Positions 47,422 through 56,818 of a stretch of DNA of 64,000 bases are shown piece after piece (the first letter of the stretch is position 1; every line of letters begins with the position of its first letter). Location of the stretch: contig NZ_JACJSZ010000005.1 of the NCBI RefSeq assembly GCF_014698445.1, positions 1-64,000 on the forward strand. The letters are read 5' to 3'. The notes beneath the pieces were generated by a model. That model saw nothing but the letters and a program-made list of their open reading frames with translations, had not been told where the DNA came from and ran no database searches. The translations under genes and the position numbers were made by a program. This DNA is from Microcystis elabens FACHB-917 (GTDB lineage: Bacteria; Cyanobacteriota; Cyanobacteriia; PCC-6307; Cyanobiaceae).

Positions 47422-50400
47422 ATGCCAGCCCTCTTCACCGGCCTATACAGCCAGAGCTTCGATGCCCTGGCCCTTTCCGGCTCCGGGAACGGCTGGGCCA
47501 ACGACGTGACCCTGCCGGGGTGGCACCTGTTCCGCCAGCCGGCGGCGGCACCCGTCGCCCTTGCCACCTACAACGCCGACAGCGGCACCGGCAATGCCGG
47601 TGCCTTCGTGAGCTACGGGTCGACGGGCAGCAGCGACCGGGCCCTGGGGGGGCTCGGGTCGGGCGGCAGTTATTTCGGTTCCCCTTCCAGCGGTTCGCTG
47701 GCCGGCTGGTTCGCCCTGGCACTCACCAATGCCAGCGGGGCGGCGATCGCCAGCCTGGATCTCTCCTTCAACGGTGAGCAGTGGCGCAACGGCGGTAATA
47801 CCACGGCCCACACGATGGAGCTGCAATGGGGCTTCGGCGCCAGCTTCGAGCAGGTGGGCCTCTGGACCACCCCGGGGGCCAGCTTCAACTGGACCTCGCC
47901 GCTGACCGGCAGCACGGCTGGTGCCGTCGATGGCAACGGCGCCGGCCGGGTGGCTGGCGTGGGCGGCAGCCTTGACCTCTCCGCCAGCCCGTGGGCGACC
48001 GATGCCACCCTCTGGCTGCGCTGGGCGGAGATCAATGATCCCGGCAACGACCACGGCCTGGCCATCGACGATGTGCGCCTGTCGGTTGCCACACCGCCGG
48101 GGCTGCCTGAGGTGTCGATCGAGGCCATCGACGCCACGGCCAGCGAATCCGGCGATGGGGCCAGCCTGCGCATCAGCCGCAGTGGCTCCACGGTGGCGCC
48201 CCTGGAGGTGTCGATCAGCCTGGTCAGTGGTGCCGGGCTGGCGGAGGCCGTCGACCTGGCCAGCCCCCTGCCGGCCTCGGTGCTGATCCCGGCGGGGGCG
48301 GTCAGCGCTGATCTGGCGATTGCGGTGTTCGACGACGTCCTCGACGAGGGCACCGAGACCCTGCGCATCGAGTTGACCGCACCGGCGGGCTACACGGTCG
48401 CCAGCACGGCGGGCAGCGCCTCCATCACCATCACCGACAACGACCGCATCAGCCTGATCTCCGAGGTCCAGGGCAGCGGCGCCAGCAGCCCCGTGGTTGG
48501 CCAGAGCGTGACCCTGAGGGCCGTGGTGGTGGGCGACTTCCAGGCCGCCGCCGAGCTGGGAGGCTTCTATCTGCAGGAGGAGACCGGCGACTGGGACACC
48601 AGCGACCTCACCTCCGAGGGGCTGTATGTGGCCTACCCCCTGACGGGCACCAACGTCGATGTGGTGATCGGGGACCGGGTTTTGCTCACAGGCAGCGTGG
48701 CCGAGCGCTTCGGCCAGACGGCGATCACGGCCGTCAGCGCCCTGACGGTGGAAGCTCAGGGGCGCCTGGGCGACACCCAACGGGTCGACATCCCTGACCT
48801 GCTCGCCCAGCGCAGCAGCGCTGTCGATCTGGAGCCCTACGAGGGCATGTGGGTGCGCTTACCGGAAACCCTCAGCGTCAACGGTCTGTTCGGCCAGTTC
48901 CGCTTCGGCGAGGTGGAGCTCAGCGCCGGGGGCCTGCCGCTCCAGCCCACCAATGTGATGGAGCCGGGGCTGGCGGCCTTTGCCGCCGAGCAGGCCACGG
49001 CTCTGCGTGAGCTGGTGCTCGACGATGGCAGCAACAGCGCCTATCGGCCCGCCGCAGCGGCCACTCCGGCGGCTCCGGTGCGCGACCAGCTGCTGCGCCG
49101 TGGCGACACCATCTCCGACGTGGAAGGGGTGCTGGGCTTCGACTTCGGCAAGTACCGCTTGCAACCCACCGCGCCGCTCAGCTTTGAGACCGGCAACCCC
49201 CGCCCCGCGGCGCCGGCGCCGGCCGGGGCCGGGCTGCTGCGGCTGGCCAGCTTCAACGTCCTCAACACCTTCACCACCCTTGACGCCCCCGGAGCGACCA
49301 CGGCCACGGGCCTGGACCCCCGCGGCGCCGACACGGCCGAGGAGCTGGAGCGCCAGCTCACCAAGCTCACCGCCGCCCTGGTGGGCCTGGAGGCCGATGT
49401 GATCGGCCTGATGGAGCTGGAGAATGACGCCGACGACGCCACCCTGGCCGCCATCGTGGCCCGGCTCAACGCCGCCCAGCCCAGCGGCTCGGGGCGCCTC
49501 TACACCTTTGTGCCCACCGGCCTGCTCGGCAGCGACGCCATCAAGGTGGGGCTGATCTACGACAGCCAGGCCGTGGCCCCCACCGGCCCGGCCCAGGTGC
49601 TGGACAGCGCCGACTTCACCGATCCCCTCGCCACTGGCAGCCCGCTCAACCGGCCGGCCCTGGCCCAGGGCTTCCGGGAACTGGCCAGCGGCGAAGTGCT
49701 CAATGTCGTCGTCAACCACCTCAAGTCGAAGGGCAGCGGCGGTGCCACCGGAGCCGACCTCGACCAGCGGGATGGCCAGTCGGCCTTCAATGCCACCCGC
49801 ACCGCCGCCGCCAGCGAACTGGTGCGCTGGATCGGCACCGACCCCACCGGCAACGGCGACGGCGACTGGGTGGTGCTGGGCGACATCAACGCCTATGCCA
49901 AGGAGGACCCGATCGCCGTGTTCGAAGCGGCGGGCTTCCGCAACGCCCTGCCCACCTTCACCGCCGAGCCCCCCTCCAGCTATGCCTTCTTCAACCCGGT
50001 CGACATGAGCGGGGCGCTGGATCACATGCTGATCTCCCCGTCGCTGGTGAGCCAGGCGGTGGCGGCCAGCGAGTGGAGCATCAATTCCGCCGAGGGCGCC
50101 TTCCGCGATTACAACCTCGACACCAACAGCAACGGCAACGCGGCCTCCCGCGACTTCTTCGCGCCCGATCCGTACCGCACCTCCGACCACGACCCCCTGG
50201 TGCTGGACCTGGATCTGGGCAGGGCGCTGCCCGCCGGACTCGCCTTCTCCCACGGAGTCGCCTCCGGCGATCCCTACGCCGATTCGGTGATCCTCTGGAC
50301 GCGGATCACACCGCCCGCCGGTTTCGCCGGACTGGTGGACGTGCAGTGGGAGGTGTCCCGCAGCGCCGGTTTTGAGGTCGGCTCGATCGTCGACAGCGGC

Positions 50401-53400
50401 GTGTTCACTACCAGCGTCGCCCGCGACTGGACCGTGAAGGTGGAGGCCGACGGCCTCAGCGCCGACACCGTCTACCACTACCGCTTCCGTGCCGGTGCGG
50501 CGGAGTCGATGGTGGGGCAGACCAAGACCCTGCCGGTGGGCAGCGGCCCGGTGCGGCTGGCGGTGTTCTCCTGCGCCAACTTCACCGCCGCCGAGGAATT
50601 CCTCGCCTACGCCCGGGCCGCCGCGGTCCACGCGGTGAACCCCTACGACGCCCTGGTGCATCTGGGCGACTACATCTACGAATACGGTCCCGGCGGCTTC
50701 AACGAGGCGGAGGACGCTGCCGGCAGCCGCGGCTTCCTGCCCGAGCGCGAGATCGTCAGCCTTGACGATTACCGTCTCCGTTATGCCCAGTACCACACCG
50801 ATGTCAATCTTCAGGCTCTGCGGGCCGCGGCGCCGCTGATCGCCATCTGGGACGACCACGAGACCGCCAACGACAGCTGGGCCGGTGGCGCCCAGAACCA
50901 CCAGAGCGCCACCGAGGGCGACTGGATCGCCCGGCGCGACGCCGCCCTGAAGGCTTATCACGAGTGGCTGCCGATCCGGGAGCCCGGCCTACGCCAGAGC
51001 GGGGACGGGGCCACCGCCCTCTCCCCCCTCACCCAGGGCTACCGCTCCTTCGAGTTCGGCGACGTGCTGGCGCTGCACATCCTCGAAACCCGTCTCACCG
51101 CCCGCGATGAGCAGCTGGAGTACCCCGACGCTGCCGCCGTGCAGGCCCGCATCGACGCGATCCTCGCCGACCCGGCCCTGCTGGCGGCCTATGCGGGCCA
51201 GCTGGGGCTCACCCCGCCGGCCTCCCCCGCAGCGGTTCCGGGCTTCGCGGCCGCCCTGGCACCCCTGGTGACCCAGGAACTGGTGCTGGCCACCGTGCAG
51301 CAGGCCTGGGGCGATCCCGGCCGTGATCTGATCGGCGACGCTCAGTTGGCCTGGCTGCAGGAACGCATGGCCGACTCCTCCGCCGCCTGGCAGGTGCTGG
51401 GCCAGCAGGTGCTGATGCAGTCGATGGCGGTGCCGGCGGAGCTGCTGCTGGATGCCGGCAACCCCGCCCTGCTCGACAAGTACGCCGCCCCGCTGCAGAA
51501 GCTCGCCACCGGCACCCCGTTCGATCAGCTGTCTGCGGCAGAGCAAGCCCTGTTCGCCGAGGCCGGCAAGATCCCCTACAACCTCGACGCCTGGGATGGC
51601 TACGGGGTGGAGCGGGAAACGATCCTGCAGAGCGCCCTGGCCTTGGGCAAACGGCTGATCAGCCTGGCCGGCGACACCCATAACGCCTGGGCCGGCGCGC
51701 TCGACACGATGACGGCGGGCACCGGACCCGCCGGTAGCCTGGCCGGCCTGGAGTTCGCCAGCCCCGGGGTCACCTCACCGGGGCTGGAGAGGTATCTCCC
51801 CGGCGCCGATGCCTACATCCGGGCGAACTACCCCGCCGTCGACGGCCTGGACGGCCTGTTCATGGGGTACATCAATGGACTGGCCTACGCCGATGTGAAC
51901 CGGCGCGGTTTCCTCGATCTCACCGTCACGACCGATCAGGTGATCGGCGACTTCCATCTGCTCTCCGGCATCGATCCCATCACCGACCAGCCCGCCTGGG
52001 CGATCGAGACGGTGACCGGTTCGGCCGACTTCAGCCTGTCGGTGAGCGGCGATTCCGTCATCGACCCGGTGATCACCCTCACGGGCGGGGCGGTGCTGGA
52101 GAACCTGCCGGCCGACACCCTGGTGGGGGAGCTTTCCGCCATCGACCCGGACGGGAGCGACACCTTCAGCTTCTCCTTCGCGCCCAACGGCAACCCAGGC
52201 GACCTCTTCCGCCTCGACGGGGATCGCCTGCTCACCACCGCTCCTCTGGATTTCGAGGCGGCCGCCACACGCAGCCTCACCCTGCGTGTCACCGACGGCG
52301 ACGGCACCAGCTACGACAGGCCCTTCACCATCACGGTGACCGACCTGGCCGAGGGCGCCGCCGTGCAGGCGGCGGTGATCAACGCCCCCGGTTTCTCGAT
52401 CACGAACGCTGTGGGCGGCAACCCGCAGGGATCGGTCCCCAGCGGTCGGCCCCTCGCCACCGGCTCCCTGACAAGCGTCCAAACCGCCCCGATCTTCCTT
52501 CCGGGGGAGAGCGACCCTCGGGCACGGATCGAGAACAACAGCTACTGGAACTCCCTCAAGAACCTCACCCTCGGCGCCGACTTCTGGACGCCGTCCCTGG
52601 GCACCGACCTGCTGGTGGCCAACTTCGTGGATGTGCGCTGGGATCTGTCAACGGCGCCGTCCCTGGACTTCAATCTGCAGGTGGTGGGGGCCAAGCGCGG
52701 CGAGGTCGACTTCGGCACGGGCAACGACACGCTCACCTGGCTGTTCCACAGCAATGGCTCCGCCAGGCTCAACACGGCCACGGTGTCAGGCGGCGACGGC
52801 AACGACGTGCTCCGCTTCGCGGCGGTCGGCAGTTCCGTTCTCGATGACGTCCTGCTGGCTGACAATGGCCGGCCCGCGGGCAACGGCTCCCAGTGGAACG
52901 CCACCTACGACGGCCGCTTCAGCACGGCCTTCGCCAACGGTGGTGAGGGCGATGACCGCATCGAGACGGAAGGGAACGTGCGGCTCAGGGCCGATGGCGG
53001 CGAAGGCCGCGACAACCTGACCGGCGCGCGCCGCAACGACACCCTGATCGGTGGTTTGGGGGAAGACACCCTCACGGGTGGGGGCGACGACGGCAGCTTC
53101 CGCTACAGCGGCCGGGGATCCTCCCGCCGGGTGGTGGTGAGCGGCGGCGACCTGATCGACCTGCAGGCCCCCGGCGGAGGCGGTGACGGGGCCGCCGACA
53201 CGGTGATCTACGACCTGGTGGACGGCGGAGTGGACCGGGTCAGGGGCTTCGAGGCGGGCCTGGACCGGCTGCAGGTGATCGGTGGGCTGGGAACGGCGCA
53301 GGTGGCGGAGTTCAGCAACGGCACCTTCGTGAGCTTCACGGGCCGCCCCCTCCAGGGTGTACTGCTCGAGGGGGTCAGGGGGCTCAGCCTCGGCGGCGGC

Positions 53401-53430
53401 GTCGACGACGATATCCAGCTGCTGGCCTGA
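47422..53430 (+). CDS. Giant secreted nuclease/PhoD phosphatase RTX protein
   Basis: A 2002-residue protein from ATG 47422 (MPALFTGLYSQSFDALALSG); the frame is open further upstream but that part is unlike protein. Domains: beta-sandwich (1-225); Calx-beta repeat (about 230-335; FDDVLDEGTETLRIEL); OB-fold plus endonuclease/exonuclease/phosphatase domain of ExeM/NucH type (about 340-930; LRLASFNVLNTF from 606, VVNHLKSKGSGG, VLGDINAYAKEDP, TSDHDPLVLDL); PhoD alkaline phosphatase (about 935-1530; FSHGVASGDP, VHLGDYIYEYG, IWDDHETANDSW, LAGDTHNAWAG); cadherin-like and RTX modules shared with the upstream gene. It would cut extracellular DNA and release phosphate from esters, after type I export. 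Confidence 0.88.
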   Translation: MPALFTGLYSQSFDALALSGSGNGWANDVTLPGWHLFRQPAAAPVALATYNADSGTGNAGAFVSYGSTGSSDRALGGLGSGGSYFGSPSSGSLAGWFALALTNASGAAIASLDLSFNGEQWRNGGNTTAHTMELQWGFGASFEQVGLWTTPGASFNWTSPLTGSTAGAVDGNGAGRVAGVGGSLDLSASPWATDATLWLRWAEINDPGNDHGLAIDDVRLSVATPPGLPEVSIEAIDATASESGDGASLRISRSGSTVAPLEVSISLVSGAGLAEAVDLASPLPASVLIPAGAVSADLAIAVFDDVLDEGTETLRIELTAPAGYTVASTAGSASITITDNDRISLISEVQGSGASSPVVGQSVTLRAVVVGDFQAAAELGGFYLQEETGDWDTSDLTSEGLYVAYPLTGTNVDVVIGDRVLLTGSVAERFGQTAITAVSALTVEAQGRLGDTQRVDIPDLLAQRSSAVDLEPYEGMWVRLPETLSVNGLFGQFRFGEVELSAGGLPLQPTNVMEPGLAAFAAEQATALRELVLDDGSNSAYRPAAAATPAAPVRDQLLRRGDTISDVEGVLGFDFGKYRLQPTAPLSFETGNPRPAAPAPAGAGLLRLASFNVLNTFTTLDAPGATTATGLDPRGADTAEELERQLTKLTAALVGLEADVIGLMELENDADDATLAAIVARLNAAQPSGSGRLYTFVPTGLLGSDAIKVGLIYDSQAVAPTGPAQVLDSADFTDPLATGSPLNRPALAQGFRELASGEVLNVVVNHLKSKGSGGATGADLDQRDGQSAFNATRTAAASELVRWIGTDPTGNGDGDWVVLGDINAYAKEDPIAVFEAAGFRNALPTFTAEPPSSYAFFNPVDMSGALDHMLISPSLVSQAVAASEWSINSAEGAFRDYNLDTNSNGNAASRDFFAPDPYRTSDHDPLVLDLDLGRALPAGLAFSHGVASGDPYADSVILWTRITPPAGFAGLVDVQWEVSRSAGFEVGSIVDSGVFTTSVARDWTVKVEADGLSADTVYHYRFRAGAAESMVGQTKTLPVGSGPVRLAVFSCANFTAAEEFLAYARAAAVHAVNPYDALVHLGDYIYEYGPGGFNEAEDAAGSRGFLPEREIVSLDDYRLRYAQYHTDVNLQALRAAAPLIAIWDDHETANDSWAGGAQNHQSATEGDWIARRDAALKAYHEWLPIREPGLRQSGDGATALSPLTQGYRSFEFGDVLALHILETRLTARDEQLEYPDAAAVQARIDAILADPALLAAYAGQLGLTPPASPAAVPGFAAALAPLVTQELVLATVQQAWGDPGRDLIGDAQLAWLQERMADSSAAWQVLGQQVLMQSMAVPAELLLDAGNPALLDKYAAPLQKLATGTPFDQLSAAEQALFAEAGKIPYNLDAWDGYGVERETILQSALALGKRLISLAGDTHNAWAGALDTMTAGTGPAGSLAGLEFASPGVTSPGLERYLPGADAYIRANYPAVDGLDGLFMGYINGLAYADVNRRGFLDLTVTTDQVIGDFHLLSGIDPITDQPAWAIETVTGSADFSLSVSGDSVIDPVITLTGGAVLENLPADTLVGELSAIDPDGSDTFSFSFAPNGNPGDLFRLDGDRLLTTAPLDFEAAATRSLTLRVTDGDGTSYDRPFTITVTDLAEGAAVQAAVINAPGFSITNAVGGNPQGSVPSGRPLATGSLTSVQTAPIFLPGESDPRARIENNSYWNSLKNLTLGADFWTPSLGTDLLVANFVDVRWDLSTAPSLDFNLQVVGAKRGEVDFGTGNDTLTWLFHSNGSARLNTATVSGGDGNDVLRFAAVGSSVLDDVLLADNGRPAGNGSQWNATYDGRFSTAFANGGEGDDRIETEGNVRLRADGGEGRDNLTGARRNDTLIGGLGEDTLTGGGDDGSFRYSGRGSSRRVVVSGGDLIDLQAPGGGGDGAADTVIYDLVDGGVDRVRGFEAGLDRLQVIGGLGTAQVAEFSNGTFVSFTGRPLQGVLLEGVRGLSLGGGVDDDIQLLA
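52046..53201 (+). repeat. Identical segment, copy B
   Basis: Second copy of the 1156-base identical stretch (see 45815-46970), in frame with the nuclease/PhoD gene. Upstream of 52035 there is no similarity between the two genes; downstream of 53201 they stay alignable but differ at many third codon positions. Confidence 0.93.
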
Positions 53431-53599
53431 GGGGCCTGGATTCATCGATCGATTCTATTGGCCCCTGTGGGGATCTGATTTCGATGACCATGTGATCGGC
53501 TTCAACCTCAGTCAGATCGTCTGATTGCAGCGGCATCGGCAGCCGGGGCTGGGATGGCAGGATTTTTGCCTGCTACGCTTTGACTGTCGCTTGTTGGAG

Positions 53600-54853
53600 A
53601 TGAATATCAAGTCCCAGGATCTTTCGGACTTGTTCAGAAGGAGTTGCTTACCACTGTTCCTCATTGTGGCGCTCATTGTCTCCTTCGCCGGGATCCTGAG
53701 TCAGAGCGGTCAGGTGTCTGAATGGCCCATGGATCAGTCCTTTGTAACGCGAGCGGATCTGCGCCTCTATCGACTGCCGACGGGCTGGGTCTTTCAGTAT
53801 CCTCGCTTCAACTGGTCTGGTGGGGTCTCCGCCAGCTTACTGATCGGTGTCTACAAATTGGTTGTTTCTCCTGCCCCGGAGACGCTCAACTGGCATGCCA
53901 AGGGCATCACCACCCTGTTGTTTCTTGGATCCTCGTATTCGCTCTGCCTGCTGTTCATCCGCCACTGGCTCTTCCAGGTGCTGGCCTTTTCTGTCATCGC
54001 CAGTTCCGCCCTCCAGTTCGCCGAGCCCTCCAGTGACATCATCGCGGCGTCCTTTTTCGCCCTGTTCATGCTCTCCGTGCGCCTGGGCTGGCCGCGGCTG
54101 ATCTCCTCTGGTCTGCTGATTCTTTTCGGCGTCTCCAAGATCCAGTTGCTCGTCTGCTCCCTGGGGGTGGGTGCCGTCTGGTACTGGTGGGACGTCCGGG
54201 AGAACCGGTTGAGATGGCAGATTCCACTGGGGATGGCGTTCTGGCTGCTGCTGCTGATGGCTCCCGGCTTCAAGCTCTATGGCATTGACATGGTCCGAAC
54301 GGTGAAAGGGCTGCGCACCTTCGCTTCCTCCTATGTCTTCGTGTTCAGCCCCCATCAGTTCTCGTCCGCTTCTGAATCGCTGGCGGCAGGTTCCAGCAAT
54401 TGGCAGGTTGTGATGCGCTCGGTTTTTCCCGGTGCCCGTACCGTAAGCGATGTGATCCTTCGGTATCCGAAGAAGTATCTCGACTTTCTGTTGGTGGCCG
54501 GCGCCTACGGCGCGTTTTCGGTGCTCCAGACCATGGGGTTGATGCTGATTCCCTTCGTTCGTGCCTGGCGACTCGGGGCCTTCCCGGCAGCCACCTGGCT
54601 GAGCCTCCGTCTTCTGGCTGCGTCGGCCGTCTTTTCCCTGCTGCCACCGCTGCTGCTGAGATTCATCAGTCCCCGCTATCTCGCCGTGGTCTTCATTCCA
54701 CTGGTGGTGCTCTCCGCCGCCGCCGCTGGAGCCGACCGGGCACCCAGATCCCTGAAGATCACGTTCCTGATCTGTTCCTTGCTGACGGTGATGCTGAATC
54801 TGGCCCTGTTCGGCGACCGCCTCATCCGGTCACCCCAGATGCCCTTCGGCTGA
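53600..54853 (+). CDS. Multi-spanning membrane protein of unknown function
   Basis: A 417-residue integral membrane protein from ATG 53600 (MNIKSQDLSDLFRRSCLPLF). About nine to ten hydrophobic segments are visible (FLIVALIVSFAGIL, LLFLGSSYSLCLLFI, AFWLLLLMAPGFKL, LLPPLLLRFI, AVVFIPLVVLSAAAA, TFLICSLLTVMLNLALF). A periplasmic loop after the first helix (SEWPMDQSFVTRADLRLYRL) is of the kind seen in polyprenyl-linked glycosyltransferases or O-antigen proteins, but no motif settles this. Bases are less GC-rich and codons more mixed than in neighbours. It follows the RTX gene by 169 bases and may or may not be co-transcribed. Confidence 0.75.
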   Translation: MNIKSQDLSDLFRRSCLPLFLIVALIVSFAGILSQSGQVSEWPMDQSFVTRADLRLYRLPTGWVFQYPRFNWSGGVSASLLIGVYKLVVSPAPETLNWHAKGITTLLFLGSSYSLCLLFIRHWLFQVLAFSVIASSALQFAEPSSDIIAASFFALFMLSVRLGWPRLISSGLLILFGVSKIQLLVCSLGVGAVWYWWDVRENRLRWQIPLGMAFWLLLLMAPGFKLYGIDMVRTVKGLRTFASSYVFVFSPHQFSSASESLAAGSSNWQVVMRSVFPGARTVSDVILRYPKKYLDFLLVAGAYGAFSVLQTMGLMLIPFVRAWRLGAFPAATWLSLRLLAASAVFSLLPPLLLRFISPRYLAVVFIPLVVLSAAAAGADRAPRSLKITFLICSLLTVMLNLALFGDRLIRSPQMPFG

Positions 54854-54907
54854 GGGATCGGCGCCGGGCGCCCTTCCGGCTGGAGCTGTGGGCGGGAGCT
54901 GAGCCAT

Positions 54908-54931
54908 GAAAAAACCCTGCCGAGGCAGGGT
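54908..54931 (-). terminator. Second intrinsic terminator after psaL
   Basis: On the minus strand ACCCTGC/GCAGGGT pairs across loop CTCG (plus-strand 54914-54920 with 54925-54931) and runs into TTTTTT. It lies about 70 bases past the psaL stop. On the plus strand it could not end the membrane-protein transcript because no U-tract follows in that direction. Confidence 0.85.
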
Positions 54932-54950
54932 GGGCAGGACAGGCGGAAAA

Positions 54951-54985
54951 CGACCATCCCGGGATCCGAGACTCCGGGATGGTCG
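54951..54985 (-). terminator. First intrinsic terminator after psaL
   Basis: A perfect 12-bp inverted repeat, CGACCATCCCGG (54951-54962) with CCGGGATGGTCG (54974-54985), loop 11 bases. Read on the minus strand it begins 14 bases after the psaL stop and is followed by TTTTCC. Together with the hairpin at 54908 it forms a tandem terminator. Confidence 0.8.
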
Positions 54986-54998
54986 ATCCTCGGTGAAC

Positions 54999-55490
54999 TC
55001 ATCCGACGCTCCAGACGCCACCGGCGATGTTGGCCAGCGGGGACTGGATGGCGGTGCTGCACAGGAACCAGGCGAAGGCGGCGCCGCCGCAGCCACCCAG
55101 CCAGAAACCGCTGGCGAACTCCGCCCAGCCGGCTTTGGTGAACAGGTCGGCCGGGGGGTTGTCGATGGTGGCGTCGGGGGGCTGGACGTTGGGGCCACTG
55201 CCGGCGGTGCCGTAGATCGACAGGCAGATGGTGAGGATCGACACCAGGCCGATGGTGGCGAGCAGGCCGGCGGTGCTGGCGAACTCTGTGGCGCGCAGGG
55301 GGCCGGTGTAGGCGAAGGGGCCATAAAGTAAGTAGCCGTGGGCCATCCCTACCTCAAGACCGCGACGGTTGGGCGAGAGGGAAGGCCGGTAGGCCGGCAG
55401 GGCGTTGAGGAAGGCCTTGGTGAAGTAGCTGCTGTTGACGGGGGTGGCCAGATTGCCGACGGTCGGGTCGGCCACGGGGGTCACGGTCAT
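54999..55490 (-). CDS. psaL: Photosystem I subunit PsaL
   Basis: A 163-residue subunit at the trimer interface of cyanobacterial photosystem I. It starts [40 protein letters not shown] is the family signature with a chlorophyll-ligand histidine, followed by two or three membrane helices ([36 protein letters not shown]). It follows psaI by 73 bases, the usual pair in this group, and ends at tandem terminators. Confidence 0.97.
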   Translation of the reverse strand: MTVTPVADPTVGNLATPVNSSYFTKAFLNALPAYRPSLSPNRRGLEVGMAHGYLLYGPFAYTGPLRATEFASTAGLLATIGLVSILTICLSIYGTAGSGPNVQPPDATIDNPPADLFTKAGWAEFASGFWLGGCGGAAFAWFLCSTAIQSPLANIAGGVWSVG

Positions 55491-55563
55491 GGGAAGCGGA
55501 TCGGGGGGTCGTCGGATCGGGGAGTCGGGGGGCGGCGAAGGACGCTGGGGCCGGGGCCGGTCG

Positions 55564-55680
55564 TCAGTCGGTCGCCTCGATCACGTTGAACAGCAGGGCC
55601 ATGGCCACAGCCGCGCCGAGGATTCCCACCAGGGGAACCATCACGGACGGCATCCAGGCAACGGCAAATTCACCAGTCAT
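55564..55680 (-). CDS. psaI: Photosystem I subunit PsaI
   Basis: A 38-residue single-helix protein: [20 protein letters not shown], then [18 protein letters not shown]. This is the normal PsaI length and pattern; it packs against PsaL and helps form the trimerisation domain. ATG at 55680. On the minus strand TACAGT at 55711-55706 is a possible -10, 26 bases before the ATG, resembling the element upstream of psbA. It is the first gene of the psaI-psaL pair. Confidence 0.95.
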   Translation of the reverse strand: MTGEFAVAWMPSVMVPLVGILGAAVAMALLFNVIEATD

Positions 55681-55776
55681 GGCTTGGCCAATAGGAACCG
55701 CCGGTACTGTACGGACCACGTCCTGTCCGGCTTCTCGGGGACGCAGGGGGCGACATAAAAGTTCAGCCAGGTCCGT

Positions 55777-56784
55777 TCAGCCAGGTCCGCCCCGGAGGGT
55801 CTCGCGCACCCGGTAGATCGGCCGCCCCTGGCTCTCATGGTAAGTGCGCATCTGCAGTTCCGCCAGCAGCCCGAAGCTGAACAGCTGCACGCCACTGAGG
55901 ATCGCCAGCACCGCCATCAGCAGCAGGGGACGGTTGCCGATGTCGGCCCCCAGCAGCAGCTTCTCGCCCACCAACCAGGCGGCGATGGCCAGACCCGCCA
56001 GCAGGGCCAGCAGGCCGGCAAAGCCGAACACATGCATCGGCCGGGTCAGGAACCGCTTCATGAACCAGACCGTCAGCAGGTCCATCAGCACCCGGAAGGT
56101 GCGATCGATGCCGTAATTGCTGCGGCCGTAGCGGCGGGCCTGGTGGGACACCCTCACCTCGCCGATCCGGGCCCCCTCGATGAAGGCCAGGGCCGGCAGG
56201 AAACGGTGCAGTTCCCCGTAGAGGTTCATGTCGCTGACCACCTCGCGCCGGTAGGCCTTCAGGGAGCAGCCGTAGTCGTGCAGCCGCACGCCGGTGACCC
56301 GGGCGATCAGTCGGTTGGCCAGCAGCGAGGGCAGCAGCCGGTCGAGGGCCCCGTCCTGGCGCTGCTGCCGCCAGCCGCTCACCAGGTCGAGCTCGTCCTG
56401 CTCCAGGCGTGCCAGCAGCATCGGGATGTCGGCGGGATCGTTCTGCAGGTCCCCGTCGAGGGTGACGATCACCCCGCCGACGCTGGCGTCGAAGCCGGCC
56501 GCCATGGCCGCCGTCTGCCCGTAGTTGCGCCGCAGCAGCACGGCGACCAGTTCGGACACCCGGCTGGTCAGATCCCGCAGCACCGCCGCCGTGCCGTCCT
56601 TCGATCCGTCATCCACCAGCACCAGCTCAAACGTTCGCCCCAGGGGCCGCAGGGCCGCCAGCAGCTTCTCGACCAGGTGGGGCAGGCTCTCCTCCTCGTT
56701 GTAGAGGGGGACCACCACGGAGAGCTCGGGGAAGCGTTCGGCCGCGGGGGGGTCGGAACTGTGGGCCAGGGCCGCCCGCGCCAT
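55777..56784 (-). CDS. GT2 glycosyltransferase, DPM1/GtrB-like
   Basis: A 335-residue glycosyltransferase family 2 protein of the polyprenyl-phosphate sugar synthase type. N-terminal GT-A domain: LSVVVPLYNEEESLP, LVLVDDGSKDGT, LDGDLQNDP (DxD-like) and RRNYGQTAAMAAGFD. Two membrane helices follow (about 250-275 and 285-310; GFAGLLALLAGLAIAAWLVG, LLLMAVLAILSGVQLFSFGL). These enzymes load a sugar on undecaprenyl phosphate for transfer outside. It starts 35 bases from the NlpC/P60 gene's stop and is on the same strand. Confidence 0.92.
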   Translation of the reverse strand: MARAALAHSSDPPAAERFPELSVVVPLYNEEESLPHLVEKLLAALRPLGRTFELVLVDDGSKDGTAAVLRDLTSRVSELVAVLLRRNYGQTAAMAAGFDASVGGVIVTLDGDLQNDPADIPMLLARLEQDELDLVSGWRQQRQDGALDRLLPSLLANRLIARVTGVRLHDYGCSLKAYRREVVSDMNLYGELHRFLPALAFIEGARIGEVRVSHQARRYGRSNYGIDRTFRVLMDLLTVWFMKRFLTRPMHVFGFAGLLALLAGLAIAAWLVGEKLLLGADIGNRPLLLMAVLAILSGVQLFSFGLLAELQMRTYHESQGRPIYRVRETLRGGPG

Positions 56785-56818
56785 GACCGATCCCCGAAAC
56801 GCGTGGGCTGAACTTACC

